From NCBI GenBank assembly GCA_023846275.1, contig JAIUJO010000071.1:2149846-2213845 (forward strand): a DNA stretch of 64,000 nucleotides, given 5' to 3'. The notes below the pieces were generated by a model. That model did no database searches and was not told the origin of the DNA. It saw only the letters and a list, made by a program, of their open reading frames with translations. The stretch is from Vanilla planifolia (taxonomy: Eukaryota; Streptophyta; Magnoliopsida; Asparagales; Orchidaceae). Positions 52,501 through 64,000 of this stretch are shown here, in pieces. The translations under genes and the position numbers were made by a program. Position 1 is the first letter of the stretch. Each line of letters opens with the position of its first letter.

Positions 52501-55500
52501 CATTGTTAGAGAAAACATTTTAAGAAAAATTATATAAAGTGTTTGGAAAATTTTCATTTTAACTTAATATAGAGATCGTGTATAACATCCTTGAATGATA
52601 AATAATATATGAATCAAAATATCTCATAGAGTGTGCTAAACTCATAGAAATTAAAATATTTTAAAGACAAAAATAAATATTCAATTAAGTAGATCTCGTT
52701 AAGATGCATTCACTAATATTTATTTTACCTTAATTGAACCTTGTTTGGAATTAATATGAATTTAAAAAACAAGTAAGCTTAAATATTGTTAAATTATTAT
52801 TTTAATATAATGAAATATATTTTTTCAGTTAAAAAGAAATAAATTGAAGAAATCAAATATAGCCAAGTCAAAGAGATGTAAAGGCCACATAAGAGAAGAT
52901 TTAGGGTTACATAATAATAAAATAAAATTAATTTTGAAACTTTAAAGAAATGAGATAAATTGCAAAGGAAAATTGTATTCCAAGATACTAAAGAGTTCAA
53001 GCATAATGTTCTTGATCATCAAATTTGGTATGAATCTAAATATCTTGCAAGGTGTGTTAGAAAAATAAGAAACTAAAATTTTAAAATATATAGTCTAAAC
53101 TTTAATTTTATTGAGTTGATCTAAATTAGCCAAACAAAGTTTGATTCAGCTTGGTTGAACCTTATTTGGAATTACTCTTAGTTACAAAATTAAATAGGAA
53201 TAAACAATTTTAAATTTTAATTTTAATTTAACTTAATTATATAAAAAAATCTAAAATAACGGAAATTCAAGAAAAATATTTTAACTAAATTAAAGGGATG
53301 ATAAGTTCATAGAATTGGAGAATTCCATTTTAATAACAATAAAACCAAATCAAATTGAAAACTTTATAAAAATGAGATATGTTTTATGAAAACATGCCTT
53401 CCAAGATACCTAGAAGATCAAATGTAACTTTCTCAATAATAAAATCAAGTATAAATTAAATGCCTAACAAGCCATAAAAATATTTAAATTGTAATATTCA
53501 AACATATAAATTTTTCTTAATTGTTTATAGCTCATTGAGATGTTTCCAACATTTTTTTGATCTCATCGAACCTCATTAGAATTTTTGCAAACAATTGAAA
53601 TAAATAAGAATACGTGATAATAAAGTATTATTTTAATATTTAGTAAATATAAATTGAAGCTAAACTTAGACAAATATTTGAAAAAAATTAGATAAATAGT
53701 ACAAGAAATTTTAATTCCAAGATACTAAAGAGATTAAGTGCAAAAAGTTGGATAGTAAATTAAATTATGAGTTGAAATGTCTTATAAAGCTTGACATAAT
53801 ATAGAAAATAAAATATTTAAAATATCAAATTGATATTTTATTATATAGAGGTGGTTCAGAGGAGTCAAAAGATGTTTGTTTTGTCTTTATTGAACCATGT
53901 CTAAACTTATTTCAAATTACAAAAGTAAATAATAATAACTAATAATCTATTATTATTTCAACATCAAGGAAATATGTGTCAACATATGAAAGAGACATAA
54001 AGAGCACAAGGAGGTTCAGAGTTACATATTGACATAAAAACTTTAAATTAAAAAAAATTAAGAAATGAGCAAAATTGTATAACAAGGTTGCATTAAACGA
54101 TTTCAAAGAGATCAATCATAACACCTACAATTATGAAATTTTGTAAAATTCAAATGTCCCATAATGGATGCAAAAAGCCATAAAAAACAAAGTTTTTAAA
54201 ATATTAAAATGAATATTTAAATGGATATGGCTCAATGTGAAGAGTCCAATGATGCTTACTTTGTCTCAATTGCCCTCATTTGAATTTATTACAAATTGTA
54301 AAATAAAATTATATAAATAAAAAAAATATTACTATATCAATATTAAGTAAGTATATATTGAACCTAAAGTGATATAAATTAAAATATTATGTTATGATCA
54401 TTTCAAAGAGGTTTGGTCATCAACCTTAAAGAGGATCAGAGTTTCGCAGTTATATAACCAAATCTAAGTAAAACATTTGAACAAATGTGTAAAATTATAC
54501 ATAAAGTTTGAATTCCAAGATACTAAGTAGATTGATTGTAAAATTATCTATTATCAAATCAAATGTGAATCCAAATGTTTTGAAATGAGTGCTAAAACAC
54601 TAAAAATAAAATATTTTAAAATTTAAATAATAAATATTTAATTCCATTGGCATTTGTTTAGATTTCCTAAGAATTACTAAATTAAATATGTAATAATAAT
54701 AATAAATTGTCTTTTTAATATTAACTTTATATATATAATGAATGTAGGATGATATGGATGCAAAAAATGTAATATAAAAAATTCAAAGCGATGTTCAAGT
54801 TACATGAGAAGAATTAGAGTTTCACTATAATATATCTAAATCAAAGCCAAAGAATGCAAAAAAAGGAGAACTTTTACTAAAACTTTGCATTAAAAAATGC
54901 TAAGGTGTTCAAGTGTGATATCATGTATCATCAAATTAGCTATAAATGAAAACTTCACTATAACTTATAAAAACCTATAAAAGCTCTACAATCTTAAATA
55001 TGTAAAATAAAAAAATAAATTTTTAATTGGATAAAACTTGATGATATGAGTGTAAGGACTACATTTTCTTGACTAGAACATGTTTAGAATTAATTTAAAT
55101 AATAAAATGAAAGAAGCATACATAATAATAAGTTATAAATTTAATTTTAATAAAAATATATAATAAAAATAAAATGAGAAAAATTGAAGAAATACAATAT
55201 AACTTAATCAAGGTAATGTAAATATCAGACGAGGGGAGACTTAAAGTGACATTGTAACATGACCAATTCAAAGTGAAAATGTTTCAAAATTAGATAAATT
55301 AAATGGGAACATTGCATTCAAAGGTATTAAAGATATTAATCGTAGCATCTTTGATCACTAAATTAGGTATGAATCAAAATCTTTCTTAAGGAATTAATAA
55401 ACCCTATAAAATAAAATTTTTACATTAAAAAATTAAAAATTAATTGGATAGAGTTCACTGAGATGTGTCATATAAGACATTTATTTTGTCTCAATTAAAC

Positions 55501-58500
55501 CTCATTTGAAGTTACAACAAATTAAAAAATTAAATAAGCACAAAAAAAAATATATCATTTTTTAAATATTAGTTAAATATATATTAAAGCATAAATCGAT
55601 TAAACTAAAGAATTTAATATATGTAAATCCAATTAATGAAAAGATCTTATAAGAAGAGATTTAGAGTTATAGGTAATTAAACTAAATAAAAGAAAAAAAT
55701 TAAGGTGGTATAAATTTTATAAAAAATTTGCATCTAAGATATTGTGAAATGCAAGTAAAATATCCTCAATCATTAAATAAGGTATGAATTAAAATTTCTC
55801 ATAAGGTGTGCGAAAATGTTAAATAAAAATATTTAAAAATATAAATATTAATATTTAGTTTATAGAGCTCATCAAGATGGTACAATGATGTTGGTTTCAT
55901 TTGCATGAACCATCTTTTAGAATTAATAAAAATTACAAAATTTAATAAGCATAAATAGTCTTTAAATTATTACTTTAATATTAAGTAAATATATGCACTA
56001 AATCTATTATTTGATAAATTGAAGCATTTTAATATAGCTAAATTTAAGCAATGCAAATATTACACTTGAAGAGAAAAATAGTTTTCTAATAACAGAGTAA
56101 TATTGGAGTGACAAACTTGAAGAAAACTAGATAAGCGGTACGAGAAAGTTGCATTGAAAAATACTAAAGAGATTAAGTATAACATATTCGATAATCCAAT
56201 CATGTATGAATTTTAAATGTGTGATATAAGTAAGAAGCTTATAGAGGATATAATATTTATAAAAATACAAATTAATATAATATTTGGAATGTGTCAACAA
56301 TATTCTAATAATGTTTTTTGTATTGATTACACCCAATTAAGAGCAACCATAAATTTAAAAAACTAAAAAAGCATAAATAACAATAAATATATTCCTTAAT
56401 ATTAATGAAATATATACAAAGGTAGAAATGAAAAAATGAATCATTGTAATGTAACCAAATAAAAGTAATGTAAAAGAAACATGAGAGAAGAATTAGTGCT
56501 TCATAGTAATATAATAAACTTGAAGCAAAATTTATGAAGAAATGAGAAAACTTTTAATAGAAAGTTGCAATTCGATAATAAGAAAATCGAGTGTAACATT
56601 CTTAATTATCAAATTAAGTAAAATTGTGACATTTCATAAACAATGTAAACATTTAAAAAATATCAAAAATTAAAAAAATGAATATTTAATTATATAACAT
56701 ATATAGAGATCAGTCCATTGATGTTTTTTGGTCTTAATTGGAGCTCATTTGGAATTAAGATGAATTACCAAAATAAACAAGAATAAATTATAATAAATTA
56801 TTATTTTATTTGTAAGTAAATACATATTATGTGTAAAATGGAATAAACTTAAATAACTTAATATGGAGAAATAAAAGTGACCTAAGGTTCACATATATAA
56901 TATTTACAGTTTCATGATAATATAATCTAATCATAGAAAAAAATAAAAAATAGGATAAAGTATATTAAAAAAGTTATATTTAAGAATAGCAAGACGGTCA
57001 ACCACCATATTTGTAATCTCAAATCATAAACAAATAAAAATATCAAAAAACAAATGCTCAAATCAAAGAAAGTAAAAAAAATTTAAAGATATAAAAATAA
57101 ATATTTAATTGAATAGAGCTTATTATGAAAAGTCCAACAACTTATGTTTCATCCCTACCACACCTTATTTGGAATAAATTTCAATTAAAATATTAAATTT
57201 GTATAAGTAAAAATAACTAATTTGTTTAATGTTAAGTAAATATATATTACATTTGATATAAGTTAAATTGAATGTTTGCAATATGATCGAGACAAAGTGA
57301 TATAAATGTCACATATTTGGAGAATAAGATGTCATAGTAACATAACCGTGTTTAAGTAAATCATTTTAACGAGATAACTATACTAAAAAGATGCACTAAA
57401 AGAAGTTAAAGAGATTTAGTGTAACATCATTGATAATTAGATTAGGTACAAATCAAACAGTTTCATAAAGCTTGTCATAACTTTGGAATGTAAAATATTT
57501 TCAAATAAAAATAATTATATTTGATTTAATTGGCATTGGTAAAATGAGTCATACGATAGCTTTTTCTCAATTGGATCTCATTTGGAATTCATTTGAATTA
57601 CAAAAAGAATTTGTTATAAATAATAATAAATTTTGAATGTAACCTCAAGCAAATAAGTATTAAAGCTGAAATATTATTAATTTAAGTAATGTAATATAAT
57701 GAAATCATGATGGTGCATGTATCACATGAGGAGATTTTTAGTAACTTTGTAATATAAACAAATTCACACAAAATTTGAAAAAAAAGAATTTTAAGGGTTG
57801 GTTGTATTCCAAGAAACTAAGGATATCGACAATAACACCCTTGATTTTCAATTCAATTATGAGTCAAATAATATCTAAACTCATTCAAAATAATATAAAA
57901 TGAAATGTTAAAATGTATAATGATTAATATTTAGCTAGATAGAGTAAGTCCTGGAAAGTCCACCAATGCTTCTTTTGTTTTGATTAAATCTCAATTGCTA
58001 TATTGAAAATGAAAGTAAAAACATTGATACAATAAGATAAATTATATGGGAAAGTTTTATTCCAAGCTTCTAAGGAGATCAAGTGGAATACCCATGATCA
58101 TCAAAAAAGGCAGGAATTAAAATTACTCGTAAAGCATGCTAAAACTCAAGAAAAAAATAATAATGTATAAATGAATATTTAATAGATTGAGCTTGTTGAG
58201 GTAAGACCAACAAAATTTGTCTCCATTAAATGTCATTTTGAATTACAACAAATTATAAAACTAAATAAGCATAAAAATAATAAATTAATACTTTCTTATT
58301 AAGAGAGTATATTTATTAAAGTTGAAGTATGAAAAATTAAAGTAATCTAATATAACAAGTATGAAAAATTTTTCACAATAAGATGACCTAATCAAAATGA
58401 AAAATTTGAAAAAGATGAGATAAATTATATGAGAAAGTACATTCAATGAACAAGGAGATTGAGCATAACAACATCGTTCAAGAAATTATGTACAAATCAA

Positions 58501-59800
58501 AATATGTCAAAATGTGTTCCAAACTCTATGAAAATAAAAGATTTAGAAATATATAAATGAATATTTAATTCTATAGAGCTAATCATAACGAGTCCAATGA
58601 CATCTATCTTGTCTTTAAATGAACCCATTCAAAATAATTATAAACTAACAAAAAAGATAAGCATATGTAATAAACAAATTCCATCAAGTCAAAGTGACGT
58701 AAAGGTCAAATTAGAGGAGATTTAGAGTAAAACACTAACATAAACAATGTAAAGAAAAAATTTGAATTAATGACATAAATTATTTGAAAAGTTTTATTAC
58801 TAGATACTAATTAGATCTAGCATAACATTCTCCATCATCAAATCAAGTACAATTGAAATATGTCATTAAGTGCACCAAATCTTTAAAAAATGAAAGATTC
58901 GAAAATATAAAAATTAATATTTAACTAAAAGAGATCATTACTATAAGTTCTTTTCCATTCATAAACTATACCAAATCTCTAGAAAATGAAATATTTGAAA
59001 AATATAAAAAATAAATATTTAACTAATAGAGCTCATTAAGGCAAGTCCAATAACTATTGTTTCTTCATCATTGAACCTCAATTAGAATTACCAAAAATTA
59101 CATGAGAAAATAAGCTTGAAAATGAGTAAATTGTTATTTTATTTTTAAGTAAATATACGTTAAAGTTAAAATGAGAAAAATTCAATTAATGTAATTGTCC
59201 CACAAGAAGAGATTTAACATTGGATAATAAAATAATAAAACAAACGAAAATAATCTAATGAATAAGCAAAATTGTTTAAGGAAGATGCATTCCGAGATGG
59301 CAAGATGATCAAGTGTAGCATCTTCACCTATCAAATTAGGTAAGAATTGTAATGCGACAAGAGGCACGATGAAGCCAAAAACTTAAGTACTTAAAAACAT
59401 TAAAACTTTTAATTAATTCAATAGGTCATGGAGATGAGTCTAATGATGTCTATTAGATTTCAATTTGACCTAAATTGAATTATTGTTAGTTATCAAAGTT
59501 AAAAAAAATGAAAAATAAAATATTTTTAATATAATATTTAGTAAATTATAATTAAGGTATAAGTGAGCTAAATTGAATCGATGAAATATATCCCAATGAA
59601 AGTGATGTAAAAAGCACATGAAGTAAGATTTTGATTTACATATCGATATAACTAATCAAAGTCAAAATTTTCATTAAATGAGTTAGATTTTATGAGAAAC
59701 TTTCATACCAAGGAATAAGGAGATTGAGTGTACTATCCTTTATTGTCAATTCATGTACAAATAAAAATATCTAGTAAAGCATACCAAAGAAAACTAACAA
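47270..59800 (+). repeat. Forward satellite array, units 2 to 3
   Basis: About 30 diverged monomers form this block, the counterpart of 32544-44987 plus the short stretch left of the LTR. It crosses the unit 2/unit 3 joint at 54817 in register. Frames at 47936, 49502, 52797, 56127 and 59182 repeat those of unit 1 because of the recent duplication, not because of coding conservation. Confidence 0.85.
49513..49561. repeat. (AT)n microsatellite, unit 2 expanded allele
   Basis: About 49 bases of alternating A and T at the position of the 24-base tract at 34726 in unit 1. It is the largest length difference between the units apart from the LTR. Confidence 0.92.
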
Positions 59801-62083
59801 AATTAATATTTATCTTTATTTCTATTTACTTTCGTTTGTAATACATAGTAATTCAAGAGAAGGTTGGATCAATATAAAACCAACATCATTTGATCAAACT
59901 TAATAAGCTCTATCCAACTAAATATTATATTTTATATTTCTAAATATTTTATTTTTTTAAAGTTTTTCAAGCTTTGTGAGTCATTAGATTTGTACCTCAT
60001 TTCATGATTAAATATGTTACACTCCATCTCGAAAGTGTCTTGGAATCCAACCTTTTTGTACATTTATCTCACTTTTGCAAATGTTTTACTTTGACTTTGT
60101 TGTATTAATATGAATTTCTAATTCTCCTCCCATTAGAACTTTATAATATTTTTTTTTTCTCTTATTATATTACATCAATTTAACTGAATTAACTTTTATT
60201 TTGTATATTGCTTGGTTCTAATTTAATATTTTTTTATTACATTTGTCTATTTACTTTTCTAATTTATAGTTTTTCCAAACAAAGGGTGATTGATAGAATT
60301 TAATATTTATTTCTATATTTTGAAAATATGCTATTTTCTAAGTTTTTAGAACCATTTATAACATATTTAAATTCATTTTCGATGTAATGATCGAGATGTT
60401 ACTAACAATCTTCTTAGTATTTTGGAATTTAACTTTAATGTACAATTTATCCTATTTTTACAAATCATTCAAATTGATTTGGTTACATTACTATGAAACA
60501 CTAATTTTGTTTTCGTTTGAAAATTACATCATTTTAATTTTTTTAAATTACAATGATTCAATTTATCTTATTTTTTATTTACTATATATCTATTTAATTT
60601 TTTAAAATTATAAATTATGTTTTATGTTGATTTATATTGGTAATTTGTAGTAGTCTAAAATGAGGTCCAATGGAGCCAAACAAATATATTTGTACTCATT
60701 TTGATGAGTACATCTAATTAACTGTTCTTTTTTATATTTATAAATTATTGATTTCTTGCTCATTTGCATAATAATGAGAGCTTTTGATTCATACTTGATT
60801 TAATGAATGAGGATGTTACAATCTATCTTCATAATATCTTGGAATGTAACATTATCTTGCAATTTATCTCAATTCATTACATTTCTTTTATTTATTTGTT
60901 TTTTCTACGTTACTTTAAATCTTGTCTAACACAAACTTTTTAATACTTTGATTTGGCTATAGTATAATACTCCAATTTATATTAATTAAACTTTCATATA
61001 TATATATTTACTTTACATAATATTTTTTTTATAATTTATACCTATTTAATTTTTTTAATTAATTAGATTTCAATATTAGGTTTGTCCAGATAGATAAGAT
61101 ATTGTTAGTCTCTCCTTGATTAGTTTATCGAATCAAATATTCATTTGTTTTTTTAAAATTTTATTTTCAAGGTTTTGCCTATTTTTATGATATTCTGATT
61201 AATACTTTATTTGGCACTCAAGGATGTTATACTTGATCTCTATGGATTTTTCGAATACAACTTTCTTGCATAGTTTAACTTATTTCTGCAAATTATTCAC
61301 TTTGATTTTGTTGCAATACTAAGAAATCTTAATTTTTCTCTCATGTAACTTTTATTATTATTTATGTGGTTTTCATTAGTAATTATCCTTAATTCTAAAT
61401 GAGGTTTGATGGAAGTGGAACTGGCATCATTAAACTCATTTTGATGGTCTCTATCATGTTTAATATTTATTTTTATTTGTTTAAATATTTTATTTTCAAG
61501 AGTTTTAGTAGGGGACATTTTCATTTGTACACTTTTTTAAAATTGGCAATTTTATAGTTGAACTCCACAATATTTAGGAAGATAGCATCTCACATAATTT
61601 GTGCCATTCTTTCAAAACTTTTACTTTTTGGTTATATTGTTGTTAAACTCTAATTCTCCTCTTTTATGGCCCATCCAATAATTGTAATTGGTTATCTTAT
61701 ATTACTTTAATTTAAATCTTTTTTATTTTAATATATTATCAATTTATGTTCCAATAATAATTTATTATGATTTAGTTTTCTTTATACTTGCAATTAAGAG
61801 TATTTTGAAAACGATTTGTTGAAGATAAGAAAATATTGTTGGACTAGTCTCAAGGAGTTTTGTGTAAATAAATATTTATTTTATATATTTTTTAAAATAT
61901 TTTATTCTAAATTATTTCAGTATTCTTTGCATTGATTTTGATTTGCACCTCATTTGACCACTAAGGTTCTACAACTTTCTTATGCAATTTATATAATTTC
62001 TTAAAGGCTTTTGCTTTAATTTTATTATATTGCTATGTAGTCATAACCTCCTTGAGTGTGGTCATTACATCGTTTTGAATTAG
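59801..62083 (-). repeat. Inverted satellite block, unit 3 copy
   Basis: This is the counterpart of 44988-47269, 14,813 bp further on. It retains the ttt near 62073 that unit 2 lacks, so it matches unit 1 there. Confidence 0.85.
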
Positions 62084-64000
62084 CAGCACATCAAAATTAA
62101 AGAAAAATATTTGTAGAAATGACATAAATTGTAAGGTAAAGTAGTATTCCAAAATATTAAGAAAACTGAGTGTAACAATATTAATCATCAAATCAAGTAA
62201 AAATTAAAATCCCTCATTAAGTTGGCCAAAACTTTAGACATTAAATGTTTAGTAATACAAAAACAAATATGTCTCATGCAGCTCGTTGAGAAAATCTAAT
62301 CACATTAGTTTAATCTCAATTAATCCTAGTTTAGAATAAATAATATTAAATTAATATTTTAATATTAAGTAAATATATATTAAAGATGATATTAAAAAAC
62401 TTAATATGTTATAATATTTCCAATCAAAGTGATATAAGAGTCACATGAGCAAAGATTTAGGTTGACATAGTAATATAATAAAATTGGACCAAAAACATTG
62501 AAAAATGGAGATAAATTCAATGAGAAACCTCCATTCCATGATAATATGGTAATCGAGGTAAAATCCTTGATCATTAAATCACCCAAGAATTAAAATATAT
62601 AACCAAATGTGCCAAAGTACATGAAATAAAAGAGAAAAATGAAAATAATTTCTTTATGGGATATAGCTTGTTATGATAGGTCCAACCGTATTTGTTTTCA
62701 TCTTTTATGGACTCATTTTACATTAAAGTGAATTTCCAAAGTAAAATTTCATAAATAATTAAAAAATATTGTTTTAAAATTATGAAAGAATATGTTAAAG
62801 TTTAAATAAGTATAAGCAAGAAATAATGTAATATAAAAAAAATATAAATGACATAAATGTAACATAAGAGGTAATTCTAAGTTTTTTGGAATGCAAGTAA
62901 ATAAAGAACATTTGAAGAAATTTAATAAATTGTATGTGATTGTTGAAGTACAAGATGCTAAGTACATTGCATGTAACATCCTCAAAGATCTAATCAAGTA
63001 TAAATCAAAATAACTCATAATGTGTGTTAATATGCAAGAAATTAAAATATTTGAAAATTAAAAAGTTAATATTCAATTTGTTAGGGATCATCAAGACCAG
63101 TTAAACAACAATTGTTTCATCTAGATTACACCATATTTTGAATTATTATGAAATATATAATATATTATTTTACAATATTAAGTAAATATATATTAAAAGT
63201 GAAATATGATAAATTAAGGCAATGTAATATCATAAAATCAATGAGATGTTTTGGTGACTTTAGAGCAATTTACAATTTCCTAGAAATATAACAAAATAAG
63301 AACAAACAATTAAATAAAAGAGATGAATTATACGAGAATGTGTCACTCCAAGATACTAAGGAGTTTGAGTGTAAAATCCTCGATCATCAATTAAAGTTCA
63401 AATTGAAATTTCTTATAAAGGGTGCAATAAACACAAGAAAGTAAAATTTTTAAAAGTAATAATGAATATTTAATTGGATAGATCTTATGGAGGTGAGTCC
63501 AATAGCATTTCTTTCATACAAAAATATTTTTAAACAATACGTAAATTTATATTAAATTTAAAATAAGATAAATTGAAGAAATAAAATTTATCCAATTTAA
63601 AATGTTGTAAAGGTTGCATTAGTAAAAATTGGGTTACTAGATAATATAATCAAATCAAAGTGAAATTTTATAAGACATAGAGTGTAACAACATTAATAAT
63701 CAAATTAATTAAAAATCAAAATAATTTAAAAATCTACCAAACTTTACAACCAAAATATGTGAAATACAAAAATTAATATAAAAATGAATATTTTAAAATA
63801 TCTAATGGTGTGTATTCTGTCTAAATTAGACCTCGTTTGAAACTGATATAAATTATGCAAAACAATAAACACAAATAAAAGAAATCATTTATTTTTATAT
63901 TAAATAAAAATTCATTAAAGCTAAAATTAATTAAATTGAACACTTATAATATAACTAAATAAAAATTAAGAGAATGTCACATGTGATGAGATGTAGGGCT
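62084..64000 (+). repeat. Forward satellite array, unit 3, to window end
   Basis: Forward monomers follow the inverted block, including the empty LTR site. They match 47270-49186 of unit 2 closely. Anchors fall near 62955 (caagatgctaagtacat) and 63349 (ccaagatactaaggagtt). The array continues beyond the window. Confidence 0.85.

Larger units (their letters stand above)
40004..54816. repeat. Large tandem unit 2 (14,813 bp, empty LTR site)
   Basis: This is the second copy of the 14.8-kb unit. It starts and ends at tagagtttcactataata in the context acatgagaagaattagag. It matches unit 1 minus the LTR, and unit 3 as far as the window goes. The empty insertion site gtaaagtagtattcc is near 47323. 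Private changes include a missing ttt near 47260, an added A near 47345, the long AT tract at 49513, and a cluster of substitutions between 43757 and 44740. Confidence 0.94.
54817..64000. repeat. Large tandem unit 3 (partial at window end)
   Basis: This is the third copy of the 14.8-kb unit, 14,811-14,813 bp after unit 2 for most landmarks. The window ends about 9.2 kb into it. The LTR site is empty (gtaaagtagtattcc near 62140). Private differences include gttttctaataac near 56084, atatttggaatgtg near 56281, cttatgtttcatcc near 57142 and atacgttaaag near 59155. Confidence 0.93.

Noticed and set aside
23298-63018. Identical peptides at 23298/41316/56127, 28467/46484/61297 and 33149/47936/62749 as conserved genes
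   Set aside because: The identity is the same outside the frames. It reflects recent copying of the 14.8-kb unit, not selection on protein.
1-64000. Short open frames of 60-105 codons on both strands
   Set aside because: They are rich in Phe, Ile, Leu, Tyr and Asn, lie wholly in satellite or LTR repeats, lack recognisable domains, and recur only where the DNA itself was duplicated. None is reported as a gene.
1-64000. Functional centromere satellite
   Set aside because: No CENP-B-box-like motif was seen, the monomers are too diverged for a typical active array, and centromere function cannot be judged from sequence alone.
1-64000. tRNA, rRNA or small RNA genes
   Set aside because: I found no cloverleaf with A and B box spacing and no rRNA-like conserved blocks, including in the GC-rich LTR.
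40004-64000. Units 2 and 3 as pure assembly duplication
   Set aside because: The units differ by scattered substitutions, small indels and AT-tract length, and unit 1 by an LTR with a clean target duplication. Artefact is not excluded without reads but is less likely.

Overview
This window looks like heterochromatic nuclear DNA of a flowering plant, with no intact protein-coding gene or RNA gene that I can support. The plant assignment rests on one long GC-rich LTR with Ty3/gypsy-like ends and several copies of the AGGGTTT-type leader motif common in plant genes. I cannot name the species. Almost everything else is a very A+T-rich, old and strongly diverged tandem satellite with a monomer of about 415 bp. 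Anchor-to-anchor spacing is mostly 395-425 bp. The short open frames scattered through it are accidental readings of the satellite.

Layout by satellite orientation ('forward' is the orientation that reads ccaagatactaaggagat, then gagtgtaacatcc, on the + strand). Forward 1-570; a non-satellite island 571-1228 with an exon-like piece on the minus strand; forward 1229-2098; inverted 2099-6738; forward 6739-26970; inverted 26971-29255; forward 29256-44987, interrupted at 29314-32538 by a single 3,225-bp LTR; inverted 44988-47269; forward 47270-59800; inverted 59801-62083; forward 62084-64000.

Superimposed on this is a much younger structure: about 36 diverged monomers, including one inverted block, have been copied as a 14.8-kb tandem unit. 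Unit 1 is 21986-40003, unit 2 is 40004-54816, and unit 3 runs from 54817 past the window end. Units differ at roughly 1% of positions by eye, whereas neighbouring monomers are highly diverged. Unit 1 alone carries the LTR, flanked by a 5-bp target duplication (aagta). The spacing between shared landmarks of units 1 and 2 falls from 18,017 to 14,787 bp across the insertion. That difference of 3,230 bp is exactly LTR plus target duplication, so units 2 and 3 hold the empty site.

The window therefore records several layers: satellite amplification and decay, local inversions, a recent in-register amplification of a 14.8-kb block, and an LTR retrotransposon insertion into one unit reduced to a solo LTR. 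I see no multi-gene system, CRISPR array, operon or novel enzyme here; the interest is structural.
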